Origin: CAWCFV01 sp963794995
Lineage (GTDB): Bacteria > Actinomycetota > Actinomycetes > JACCUZ01
Direction of reading: 5' to 3'
Assembly: GCA_963794995.1 (NCBI GenBank)
Contig: CAWCFV010000002.1
Span: 1,364,001-1,428,000, forward strand
DNA: 64,000 nt
Shown one piece after another: positions 1 through 8,928 of the stretch; positions within the stretch are counted from its first letter, which is position 1, and the number at the start of each line of letters is the position of its first letter. Below the pieces are notes generated by a model. It worked only from the letters and a program-made list of their open reading frames with translations, searched no databases and had not been told where the DNA came from. The translations under genes were made by a program, and so were the position numbers.

Positions 1-738
1 CAGGGCCGCGCGCGGGTCGACCCGCCGCGACAGCGCTGCGGGAAGGTCGGTGACCACCTTGCCCAGCGCGTAGACGACGTCTGCCGTGAGGTGCGGTCGC
101 GCCGTGTGCCCGCCGGGGCCGTGCAGGCGGACCACGAGCTGGTCGGCGGAGCCGGTGATGGCGCCCACCCGGAGCCCGACCGTGCCGATCTCGAGGCGCG
201 GCGCGCAGTGCAGGGCGAAGACCCGCTCCATCCCCGCGGTCTCGCCGGCCTCGACGACGGACAGCCCGCCGCTGCGGGCGGACTCCTCGGCCGGCTGGAA
301 GACAAGTCGGACCCGCCCCGGCAGGAGCCCCTCGTCGGCGTACTCGGCCAGGACCAGACCGGCGCCCAGCACCGCCGCGGTGTGCAGGTCGTGTCCGCAG
401 GCGTGGCAGACGCCGGGGACGGTGGATGCGTACGGCACGTCCTTGAGGTCGGCGATCGGCAGCGCGTCGAGGTCGGCCCGCAGCCCGACGACCCGGTCGC
501 CGGCGCCGACGTCGCAGACCAGACCGGTGCCCCCGGCCAGGACCCGGGGCTCGAGGCCGGCGGCGCGCAGCCGCTCGCGCAGCAGGCGGGTGGTGCGGAC
601 CTCGCCCCAGGACAGCTCGGGGTGGGCGTGCAGGTCGCGGCGCAGGGCGACCAGCTCGTCGTGGAGGGCCTTCACCCGGGGCGCGATGTCGGTCGGTGCC
701 ACCGTGCGGTGGTGCGAGTGGGCCGACGGTGTGGTCAC
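1..738 (-). CDS. M20-family amidohydrolase (hippurate hydrolase/carboxypeptidase-like), C-terminus cut by the window edge
   Basis: The frame is open from a GTG at 738 to the first base of the window, giving 246 codons without a stop. The translation holds the dinuclear-zinc M20/ArgE-type landmarks: HAHPEL near the N-terminus, RADLDALP, CHACGHDLHT (metal-binding Cys/His region), a PAEES acidic pair, and GPGGHTARPH at the start of the dimerisation domain. The family hydrolyses N-acyl amino acids or related amides in the cytoplasm; the substrate here is unknown. A TAAGGT hexamer ends 8 nt before the GTG, which fits a leaderless transcript and supports this start. It lies 48 bp downstream of the mutase gene on the same strand, so the two may also be co-transcribed. 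The missing C-terminus lies beyond position 1. Confidence 0.85.
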   Translation of the reverse strand, partial: MTTPSAHSHHRTVAPTDIAPRVKALHDELVALRRDLHAHPELSWGEVRTTRLLRERLRAAGLEPRVLAGGTGLVCDVGAGDRVVGLRADLDALPIADLKDVPYASTVPGVCHACGHDLHTAAVLGAGLVLAEYADEGLLPGRVRLVFQPAEESARSGGLSVVEAGETAGMERVFALHCAPRLEIGTVGLRVGAITGSADQLVVRLHGPGGHTARPHLTADVVYALGKVVTDLPAALSRRVDPRAAL

Positions 739-786
739 ACCGCGCGACCTTACCCGCGGGCGCGGGCGCGCCCGGCCGGCCTCCGG

Positions 787-2367
<1,581 letters not shown>

Positions 2368-2374
2368 GCCCGCG

Positions 2375-2409
2375 ATGCTAACCAGCCCCGGCTCCCCAGC
2401 CGATAACCT
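2375..2409. promoter_or_regulatory. Divergent -10 elements for the mutase and carboxypeptidase genes
   Basis: On the minus strand TAGCAT (2380-2375) stands 7 nt before the mutase ATG. On the plus strand TAACCT (2404-2409) stands 7 nt before an ATG at 2417. Both fit the actinobacterial TANNNT -10 consensus at the spacing expected for leaderless mRNAs. No convincing -35 hexamer is visible for either. Confidence 0.45.
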
Positions 2410-2416
2410 GCCTCCG

Positions 2417-2437
2417 ATGGACGAGAGCGCGCAGTGA
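2417..2437 (+). CDS. Possible six-codon leader ORF overlapping the carboxypeptidase start
   Basis: ATG GAC GAG AGC GCG CAG TGA encodes MDESAQ. Its ATG sits 7 nt after a TANNNT hexamer, as in the leaderless genes of this window, and its stop overlaps the GTG of the next gene in a GTGA arrangement. It may let ribosomes that initiate at a leaderless 5' end reinitiate at 2434. It could equally be chance. Confidence 0.25.
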   Translation: MDESAQ

Positions 2438-3771
2438 CGGCCGTCGGCCGCTTGCTCGCCGGCGGGGTCGCGTCCCTGCTCACCCTCGGCGTGCTGGCCC
2501 CTGCCGCCTCGCAGGCCGCGTCGGGGACACCCGTCGGTGGTCCGGCCCTCGGCACGACCGGGCTCGCGGTCGACGCGCCCGGTGCCGAGCCGCTGCCGGA
2601 GGTGGCCGCCTCGGCGTACCTGCTCGCCGACCTCGGCACCGGCGAGGTGCTCGCGGCCAAGGACCCCCACGGACGCTGGCGTCCCGCCAGCACGCTGAAG
2701 ATGCTCACCGCCCTGACCCTGCTGCCCCGGCTCGACCCCACGACCGTCTACACCGCCCAGTGGGAGGACGCCAACGTCGAGGGCAGCCGGGCCGGGATCG
2801 TCCCGGACGCCACGTACACCGTCGACCAGCTCTTCCAGGCGCTGTTCCTGGTCTCCGGCAACGACGCGGCCAACGCCCTGGCGAACGCGGCCGGCGGGGT
2901 GCCGCAGACCGTGGCGGCGATGTCGCGCACGGCGCGCGACCTCGGCGCGCTCGACACCACGGTGCGCAACCCCAGCGGGCTCGACGCACCCGCCCAGGTG
3001 ACCTCGGCCTACGACCTCGCCGTCATCGCCCGGGCGGCGCTGGCCCGCGAGGACTTCCGCGCCCTCGCGGCGACGGTCAAGGTGCAGTTCCCCGGCAAGA
3101 TGCCGCGCGCCGGCAAGGTGCGCAAGACGTTCGAGATCTACACCCAGGACCGCCTGCTGCTGAACTACCGCGGCGCCATCGGCGTCAAGACGGGCTGGAC
3201 CACCAAGGCGCGTGGCACCTTCGTCGGGGCGGCGACCCGCAAGGGCCGCACGCTGGTCGCGACGGTCCTGCACAGCAACCAGGACTCGTGGCGCGACTCC
3301 GCGGCGCTGCTCAGCTGGGGGTTCCGCAACGCCGCGCTGGCGAACCCCGTCGGGACGCTCGACGCGGTCGGGAAGCCGGCGGCGGGCACCGAGGTCACCG
3401 AGCCGCGGTCCGGCACGGACGCAGTGGCCGCGGCGTCGCCCGCGGCCACTGCCGGGAGCCCGGCCGGGCTCGGGCTGCCCTGGTGGCTCGACGTCGTGCT
3501 GCTGCTCGCGCTCGTGGTCGGGCTGCTGCGCAGCCGGGTGCTGCTGCGCCGACGGCTGCGGCAGCGCCGGCCGGCCGCTGGACCGGCAGGTTCAGGAGGA
3601 TCGGCAGGTCCGGCGCGGTCGGGGGTCGGGCTGCCTCAGTCGCGCGACCGGCGCCGGGTGAGGACCCCGGCCAGTCCGGCACCGGCCGCGGCACCGAGCA
3701 GCACCCCCCGGACCGTCACGGTCCTGCGTGACGAGCCACCGCCGGCTGCCCGCAGCGGCACCGCGTCGTAG
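2434..3771 (+). CDS. D-alanyl-D-alanine carboxypeptidase (S11 family), membrane-anchored
   Basis: A 445-aa penicillin-binding-protein-type carboxypeptidase that trims the terminal D-Ala from peptidoglycan stem peptides outside the cell. A hydrophobic signal segment spans about residues 7-29. The S11 triad motifs are intact: S86-T-L-K89 (nucleophile motif SxxK), S141-G-N143 and K252-T-G254. A C-terminal transmembrane helix (about 351-366) followed by Arg-rich residues anchors it with a cytoplasmic tail. The tail is Ala/Pro/Arg-rich, and its last 45 residues are encoded on the antisense of the 3' end of the convergent YihY gene (overlap 3636-3771). This suggests the stop codon drifted downstream; homologues may end earlier. 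The GTG start at 2434 overlaps the tiny leader ORF. Confidence 0.9.
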   Translation: MTAVGRLLAGGVASLLTLGVLAPAASQAASGTPVGGPALGTTGLAVDAPGAEPLPEVAASAYLLADLGTGEVLAAKDPHGRWRPASTLKMLTALTLLPRLDPTTVYTAQWEDANVEGSRAGIVPDATYTVDQLFQALFLVSGNDAANALANAAGGVPQTVAAMSRTARDLGALDTTVRNPSGLDAPAQVTSAYDLAVIARAALAREDFRALAATVKVQFPGKMPRAGKVRKTFEIYTQDRLLLNYRGAIGVKTGWTTKARGTFVGAATRKGRTLVATVLHSNQDSWRDSAALLSWGFRNAALANPVGTLDAVGKPAAGTEVTEPRSGTDAVAAASPAATAGSPAGLGLPWWLDVVLLLALVVGLLRSRVLLRRRLRQRRPAAGPAGSGGSAGPARSGVGLPQSRDRRRVRTPASPAPAAAPSSTPRTVTVLRDEPPPAARSGTAS

Positions 3772-4736
3772 TCGGCGGGCGCGACGGCCGCCACCGGGTC
3801 GGTGGCGGCCGCGATCGGCGTGCTGCGCCCCGCCCCCGGCTCGCCGATCTCCCCCGGCTCGAGCGAGTACGGCTGGGTGGCCGTCCAGGCGGCCACGTAG
3901 ACGAGCAGGCGTGACACGAAGTTGATCCACACCAGCAGCCCGACCACGACACCGACCGTGGCGTAGAGCGGGTTGTCGGTCGTACGCCCCACCAGGAAGG
4001 TGCCCAGCAGCTTCAGCGCCTCGAACCCGACGGCGCCGAGGACCGCGCCGGAGCGGATCTGCCGCCACGGCAGGCCGGCACCGGACAGGCGTGAGAGCAG
4101 GATCGCGAAGATGGCCGTGTTCACCAGCAGGGCCAGCACGACGGCGAGGACCTTGAGCAGCAGGATCGCGACCGTCGAGTCGTCGAGGTCGACCAGCCCG
4201 AGGACGTACTCGGTGGCCGCGGTCGCCAGGCTGCTCACCACGACCGAGCCCATCAGGGCCGTCCCCAGGAGCAGCAGGACGAACAGGTCGACCAGCTTCT
4301 TGGTGAGGAAGGACAGCGGGACGTCGAGGGTCCCGAACACCCGGCGGAGGGCGTTGCGCAGCGCGTCGACCCAGCCGAGGCCGGCGTAGAGCAGGCCGAG
4401 GAGGCCCACGAGGCCGGCCCCCGACCGGCTGTCCGCGATGTCGCTCACGTTGATCTGGCCCGGACCCGTCCCGACGAGGCTGGGGAACGTGCCCTCGATC
4501 GCCGCCGTGATGCCGTCGCGCGCACCCGGGTAGACGACGCTCACGTAGCCCACGACGGAGAACGCCAGCGCGAGCAGGGGGAAGAACGACAGGAAGCCGA
4601 AGTAGGTGATGGCGGCGGCCACCTGCCCGCCCAGCACCTCGCTGTGCCGGTCGTAGGCGCGGACCGCGTGGTCGACCCAGGGTCGGCGGTCCCGCGCCCG
4701 CCGGACGGTCGCGCGCACCCGGTCCATGACTCCCAT
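3636..4736 (-). CDS. YihY/UPF0761 family inner-membrane protein (RNase BN-like fold)
   Basis: A 366-aa polytopic membrane protein. The hallmark ITYFGFLSFFPLLAL appears in the first transmembrane segment, and five or six hydrophobic helices follow up to about residue 285 (for example TKKLVDLFVLLLLGTALMG, VVVGLLVWINFVSRLLVYVAAW). The C-terminal 75 residues are Ala/Gly-rich and end in an Arg-rich RRRSRD tail. Members were once called ribonuclease BN, but that activity belongs to another protein and the true role is unknown. ATG 4736 is preferred over ATG 4727 because a GGAAA lies at better distance from it. It is last in a likely CNNM-trpS-2H-yihY operon (29 bp after the 2H gene) and overlaps the carboxypeptidase tail-to-tail by 136 bp. 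Confidence 0.88.
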   Translation of the reverse strand: MGVMDRVRATVRRARDRRPWVDHAVRAYDRHSEVLGGQVAAAITYFGFLSFFPLLALAFSVVGYVSVVYPGARDGITAAIEGTFPSLVGTGPGQINVSDIADSRSGAGLVGLLGLLYAGLGWVDALRNALRRVFGTLDVPLSFLTKKLVDLFVLLLLGTALMGSVVVSSLATAATEYVLGLVDLDDSTVAILLLKVLAVVLALLVNTAIFAILLSRLSGAGLPWRQIRSGAVLGAVGFEALKLLGTFLVGRTTDNPLYATVGVVVGLLVWINFVSRLLVYVAAWTATQPYSLEPGEIGEPGAGRSTPIAAATDPVAAVAPADYDAVPLRAAGGGSSRRTVTVRGVLLGAAAGAGLAGVLTRRRSRD

Positions 4737-4765
4737 CAGAGGCCGTTTCCCGGCCGCGCGGCCAC

Positions 4766-5308
4766 CTACACGCTCTGCGGGCCGGGGAGGTGCTGACCGA
4801 GCTTGAAGTCGCGCTGCGGGCGCCACACCGCGTCGGAGCCGTGCTCGTAGAGGCTGAAGCCCCAGACCTGGAACCGCACGTCGTAGGTGGCCATCTCGTC
4901 GAAGGCCCGCTCCAGGGTTCGGTGCGGGAGGTCGTGGGCGATCGTGACGTGCGGGTGGTACGGGAAGGCCAGCTCGCGGGCCAGCGGGCCGGACCGGACC
5001 CTGGCCTCCACGCGCTCGCAGTCGCTGATGCCGAGGACGACGGAGACGAACACCACCGGCGACACCGGGTGGAAGGTGCCGGTGCCCCGCAGGTGGATGT
5101 CGAAGGGCCGCTCGGACTCGGCGATCGTGCGCAGGTGCTTGTCGATGGGCTCCAGGTCGTCGGCCTCGACCTCGCTCGGCGGCAGCAGGGTGATGTGGGT
5201 CGGGATGGCGCCGGCCATCGGGTCGCCGTACGCCTCGCGGATCCGCTGCAGCTCGCCGCCGTAGGGCTCGGGGATCGCGATGGCCACCCCGATCGTGCGG
5301 GTGCTCAT
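4766..5308 (-). CDS. 2'-5' RNA ligase/2H phosphoesterase family protein
   Basis: A 180-aa protein of the 2H superfamily, defined by two H-x-[T/S] motifs. Both are visible: THITLLPP near residue 38 and PHVTIAHD near residue 121, at the spacing expected for the twin active-site histidines. Family members hydrolyse 2',3'-cyclic phosphates or act as RNA ligases or cyclic nucleotide phosphodiesterases in the cytoplasm; which of these applies is not shown by sequence. The ATG overlaps the trpS stop by 4 bp (ATGA, 5305-5308), so it is translationally coupled to trpS. This pairing, and the yihY gene next in the operon, is a common actinobacterial order as I recall it. Confidence 0.88.
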   Translation of the reverse strand: MSTRTIGVAIAIPEPYGGELQRIREAYGDPMAGAIPTHITLLPPSEVEADDLEPIDKHLRTIAESERPFDIHLRGTGTFHPVSPVVFVSVVLGISDCERVEARVRSGPLARELAFPYHPHVTIAHDLPHRTLERAFDEMATYDVRFQVWGFSLYEHGSDAVWRPQRDFKLGQHLPGPQSV

Positions 5309-6318
5309 CGCATGCCGGTCCCCGGCAGGAAGCCGACCTTGCCGTAGACGTCGGCGAGCGTGCCGGCAGCGACCTCTCGGGCTCGCGCCGCGCCGCGCGC
5401 CACGACCGCGTCCAGCTCGGCCGGGTCGGCGAGGTGCTCGTGCAACCGCTCACGGAAGGGTCCGACGGCGTCGAGCACCACCTCGACCACGGCCTTCTTC
5501 AGGTCGCCGTAGCCCGCCCCGGCGAACCGCGCCTCGAGGTCCTCGATGCTCTCGTCGCCGAACGCGGACAGGATCGCCAGCAGGTTGCTCACGCCCGGCT
5601 TGCCCTCGGGGTCGAAGGTGACCTCGCGGCCGGCGTCCGTGACGGCGGTCTTGATCTTCTTCTCGACCACCTTGGCGTCGTCGTCGAGCCACACCACGCC
5701 GCTGCCGCCGACGCTGCTGCTCATCTTGGCGCCGGGGTGCTGCAGGTCGTAGATCTTGGCGACCTTCTTGAGGATGTGCGGCTCGGGCACCACGAACGTG
5801 TCGCCGAACCGGCCGTTGAACCGCTGGGCCAGGTCGCGGCTGAGCTCGAGGTGCTGGCGCTGGTCCTCGCCGACCGGCACCCGCTCCGGGCGGTAGAGCA
5901 GGATGTCGGCTGCCTGCAGGACCGGGTAGGTGAACAGCCCGACCGACGGGTTGCCGCCCCGGGCCGCCTTGTCCTTGAACTGCGTCATCCGGCTGGCCTC
6001 GCCGTGGCCGGTGAGGCAGCCGAGCACCCAGGCCAGCTGGGCGTGCTCGGGCACGTGGCTCTGCACGAACAGGGTCGACCGGTCGGGGTCGACACCGGCA
6101 GCCAGGTACTGCGCCACGTTGATCCGGGTGCGGCGACGGACCGCCTCGGGGTCGATCTCCATCGTGATGGCGTGGAGGTCGGCGACGAAGAAGAAGGTGT
6201 CGAAGTCGTCCTGGAGGTCGACCCACTGCCGCAGCGCACCCAGGTAGTTGCCGAGGTGCAGCGAGTCCGAGGTCGGCTGCATGCCGGACAGGACACGGGG
6301 ACGGGACGACTCGGGCAT
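5305..6318 (-). CDS. trpS: Tryptophanyl-tRNA synthetase
   Basis: A 337-aa class I aminoacyl-tRNA synthetase of normal TrpRS length. The HIGH-type motif is LHLGNYLG (about residue 21) and the KMSKS-type motif is AKMSSS. Other TrpRS signatures are SGMQPT, GLFTYPVLQAADILLY (tryptophan pocket) and GEDQRQHLELSRD. It charges tRNA-Trp in the cytoplasm. CAGAAT stands 6 nt before the ATG, a weak -10-like element suggesting its own short-leader promoter, although the CNNM gene ends only 47 bp upstream. The 3' end overlaps the 2H gene by 4 bp. No T-box-like leader is present. Confidence 0.97.
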   Translation of the reverse strand: MPESSRPRVLSGMQPTSDSLHLGNYLGALRQWVDLQDDFDTFFFVADLHAITMEIDPEAVRRRTRINVAQYLAAGVDPDRSTLFVQSHVPEHAQLAWVLGCLTGHGEASRMTQFKDKAARGGNPSVGLFTYPVLQAADILLYRPERVPVGEDQRQHLELSRDLAQRFNGRFGDTFVVPEPHILKKVAKIYDLQHPGAKMSSSVGGSGVVWLDDDAKVVEKKIKTAVTDAGREVTFDPEGKPGVSNLLAILSAFGDESIEDLEARFAGAGYGDLKKAVVEVVLDAVGPFRERLHEHLADPAELDAVVARGAARAREVAAGTLADVYGKVGFLPGTGMR

Positions 6319-6365
6319 CCCTGCATTCTGCCAGGGGGCTCCCGGAGGCGACCCGCGCGGAGGGC

Positions 6366-7850
6366 TCAGGCAGGCGGCGACGGGGACGCGCTACGCGCCG
6401 GGTCCCCGCTCGAGCTTGCCGGTACCCCGGGCTCTTCGACGGCCTCGGCCGCCTCGACCTCGCCACTGCCGCCGCCGTCTGTGCTGTCGGTGCTGTCTGT
6501 GCCGTCGGTGCTGTCGCTGCTGTCGCTGCTGTCGGGGCTGTCGGTGCCGGGGCGTCGCTCGACGGTCAGCCGGACCCGGGCGATCCGGCGGCCGTCGAGC
6601 TCGGTGACGGTGAAGCGGTGCCCGAGCGCGACCACGGACTCACCGGCCGCAGGCAGCCGGCCCAGCTCGTTGATGACGAAGCCGGCCACGGTCTCGTACG
6701 GCCCCTCCGGCAGCTCGAGGCCGGTGAGGTCCTCGAAGTCCTCGAGGTTGAGCAGCCCGTCGACGTCCACCTCGCCGTCGACGAGGGCCCGGGCGGGCTC
6801 CTGGGCGAGGTCGTACTCGTCGCGGATCTCGCCGATGACCTCCTCCATGAGGTCCTCCATGGTGACGATGCCGTCGGTGCCGCCGTACTCGTCGACGACG
6901 ATCGCGAGGTGGTGGCCCTCGCGCCGCATCTCCGACAGCGCCGAGAGCACCCGCTTGGTCCCCGGCATCAGCTTGACCTCGCGGGCGATCTCGCCGACGC
7001 GGGTCGCCGAGCCGTTGCGCTCGGGCGCGAACAGGTCGCGCACGTGGACGAAGCCGACGACCTCGTCGTGCGAGCCCCGGACCACGGGGTAGCGGCTGTG
7101 CGGGTTGCTGGAGGACAGCCGCACCGCCTTGTAGACGGGCGTGGAGGCGTCCAGGAAGTCGACCTCGGTGCGGGGCACCATGACCTCGTGCAGCTGGCGC
7201 TCGCCGGCCTCGAACACGTCCTCGATGAGCTGTCGCTCCTCGCGGCCGAGCGTCTCGTGGCCGGCGACGATGTCTCGCAGCTCCTCCTCGGAGATGGTGT
7301 CGCGGGCAGCGGAGGGGTCGCCGCCGAGCAGCCGTACGACGCCGTCCGTCGACCGCGAGAGCAGCCAGATGAGCGGCCGCGACCCCCGGGCGACCCGGTC
7401 GAGGGTGGGTGCGACGACCAGCGAGACGACCTCGGCACGCTGCAGCGCGATCCGCTTCGGGGCCAGCTCGCTGATCACCAGCGACAGGTAGGTGATGACG
7501 AGGGTGACCGCGATGAACGCGACCCAGTAGGCCGAGTCCTTGCCGTTGCCCTGGCCTTCGGGCGACAGCCCCCAGCCGCGCAGGACCGGCGCGAGATCGT
7601 CGGCGAAGGCCGCGGCGCCGAACGCGGCCGACAGGAAGCCGGCGAGGGTGACGCCGATCTGGACGGCGGCGAGGAAGCGGTTGGGGTCGGCGTGCAGCTC
7701 GGCGACCTTCGCGCCGCGGCGCCCCCGTTGCGCGAGCGACCGGACCTGGCCCTCGCGCAGCGACACCAGGGCGATCTCCGACCCGGAGAAGACACCGCCG
7801 ACGAGGAGGAAGAACCCCACGAGCAGGGCGTTGGCGAGCGTTCCGTTCAC
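6366..7850 (-). CDS. CNNM/HlyC-CorC family membrane protein with CBS pair and CorC domain
   Basis: A 494-aa protein of the hemolysin/CNNM family, linked to Mg2+/Co2+ transport or homeostasis at the inner membrane. The CNNM transmembrane domain (about residues 1-190) contains GVFSGSEIALVSL, LAAVQIGVTLAGF and LVISELAPKRIAL. The CBS pair (about 205-330) contains EVMVPRTEV and VVDEYGGTDGIVTMEDLMEEVIGEI, and the CorC/HlyC transporter-associated domain follows (about 345-430). The last 60 residues are an acidic Asp-Ser/Thr repeat (PDSSDSSDST type) encoded by imperfect 9-bp repeats at 6478-6549, unusual for the family. GTG start at 7850. A 9-bp perfect inverted repeat (7850-7858 with 7870-7878) abuts the start codon and could form a leader hairpin or operator. 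Confidence 0.9.
   Translation of the reverse strand: MNGTLANALLVGFFLLVGGVFSGSEIALVSLREGQVRSLAQRGRRGAKVAELHADPNRFLAAVQIGVTLAGFLSAAFGAAAFADDLAPVLRGWGLSPEGQGNGKDSAYWVAFIAVTLVITYLSLVISELAPKRIALQRAEVVSLVVAPTLDRVARGSRPLIWLLSRSTDGVVRLLGGDPSAARDTISEEELRDIVAGHETLGREERQLIEDVFEAGERQLHEVMVPRTEVDFLDASTPVYKAVRLSSSNPHSRYPVVRGSHDEVVGFVHVRDLFAPERNGSATRVGEIAREVKLMPGTKRVLSALSEMRREGHHLAIVVDEYGGTDGIVTMEDLMEEVIGEIRDEYDLAQEPARALVDGEVDVDGLLNLEDFEDLTGLELPEGPYETVAGFVINELGRLPAAGESVVALGHRFTVTELDGRRIARVRLTVERRPGTDSPDSSDSSDSTDGTDSTDSTDGGGSGEVEAAEAVEEPGVPASSSGDPARSASPSPPA
6478..6549. repeat. Imperfect 9-bp coding repeats (acidic Ser/Asp tail of the CNNM protein)
   Basis: Units such as tcggtgctg, tctgtgctg and tcgctgctg follow one another in frame and encode D-S/T-D/S-rich residues. 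Such tracts can expand or contract by multiples of three codons without a frameshift. Confidence 0.6.
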
Positions 7851-7878
7851 GGCGTACCGGCGGGGTGCGGGTACGCCG
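7850..7878. promoter_or_regulatory. Inverted repeat at the CNNM translation start
   Basis: CGGCGTACC (7850-7858) and GGTACGCCG (7870-7878) are exact inverted repeats separated by 11 bp. The element overlaps the first base of the GTG start, so it could be an operator or a 5'-end hairpin that controls initiation. The rest of the 253-bp gap to 8103 holds no other clear element besides the deoR upstream region. Confidence 0.35.
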
Positions 7879-8103
7879 GACTACTCCAGCCGTCCATACC
7901 GACCAGCGTAGACGCACGGCACCGTCGCCCCGCACCCGCGGCACCCCTCGGCGCAGCGCAGTGGACATCACGACAACAACCAACAGATCCCTACAGCACC
8001 TCCCGGGAAAGCGGACCGACTGCGGGCGTGGATGACCCCCGGGACCACGGCGACGCCGAGGGTTCTTGTTGACTTCTGCGGATACAGCCGCCAGGCTCGC
8101 GCC

Positions 8104-8928
8104 ATGCCCGCCGCCCGTCCGCTGATGCTCGCCCGGGAGAGGCAGTCCTACATCCTGGAGCGGGTGCGCGAGCGCGGGGCCGTGAAGGTCAGCGACCTCA
8201 CGCGGGAGCTCTCGGTCTCGGACATGACCGTCCGCCGGGACCTCGACCTGCTGGCCCGGCAGGGGGTGCTCGACAAGGTCCACGGCGGCGCGACCTCACC
8301 GGCGCTCACGAGCACCGACGAGCCGGGCTTCGAGACGAAGTCCTCGCGCGAGCGGGCCGAGAAGGACGCCATCGCCCGTGCCGCGGTGGCCATGGTGCGC
8401 CCCGGCAGCGCCGTGGGGCTCTCGGCCGGCACCACGACGTGGACCATCGCGCACCGTCTGCGCGACGTCCCGGGCATCACGGTCGTCACGAACTCGGTGC
8501 AGATCGCCACCGTGTTCTGGTCGGCTCCGGACCCGGCCCGGACCGTCGTCCTCACCGGGGGGGTGCGCACCCCGTCCGACGCCCTGGTGGGCCCGATCGC
8601 GGTGGCCGCGCTGCGCAGCCTCAACCTCGACATCGTGTTCCTCGGCGTCCACGGCATGGACCAGCGGACCGGCTTCACCAGCCCCAACCTTCTCGAGGCG
8701 GAGACCAGCCGAGCTCTCGCCAGGTCGGCGCGCCGGCTCGCCGTGGTGGCCGACCACACCAAGTGGAACGTCATCGGCATCAGCACCATCGCCGCCCTGC
8801 CCGAGGCCGACGTCGTCATCACCGACTCCGGGCTGGCTGCCGAGGACCTGGCCGTGCTGCGGGACGAGGTGGGCGACGTGACGGTCGCTGCGGTGGCCGA
8901 CGGACTGTCGGGGACGGAGGACGCGTGA
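8104..8928 (+). CDS. DeoR/GlpR-family transcriptional regulator of the galactose operon
   Basis: A 274-aa sugar-metabolism repressor. The N-terminal DeoR winged helix (ERQSYILERVRERGAVKVSDLTRELSVSDMTVRRDLDLL, about residues 12-50) is followed by VHGGA, which marks the end of the DNA-binding domain. The C-terminal sugar-phosphate-sensing domain has GLSAGTTTWTIAHRL, VVTNSVQIATVF and VVADHTKW. The ATG at 8104 is chosen over an earlier in-frame ATG at 8032 because the latter would add an unconserved leader across the likely promoter. Its stop overlaps the galT GTG by 4 bp. As in other DeoR-sugar operons it probably represses itself and galTK and is relieved by a phosphorylated sugar (inference). 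The upstream region has CGACAACAAC (7971-7980) and TTCTTGTTGAC (8063-8073), possible half-sites. Confidence 0.9.
   Translation: MPAARPLMLARERQSYILERVRERGAVKVSDLTRELSVSDMTVRRDLDLLARQGVLDKVHGGATSPALTSTDEPGFETKSSRERAEKDAIARAAVAMVRPGSAVGLSAGTTTWTIAHRLRDVPGITVVTNSVQIATVFWSAPDPARTVVLTGGVRTPSDALVGPIAVAALRSLNLDIVFLGVHGMDQRTGFTSPNLLEAETSRALARSARRLAVVADHTKWNVIGISTIAALPEADVVITDSGLAAEDLAVLRDEVGDVTVAAVADGLSGTEDA

Noticed and set aside
2368..2433. Cobalamin riboswitch before the mutase gene
   Set aside because: The divergent gap is only 66 bp and the transcript appears leaderless, so there is no room for one.
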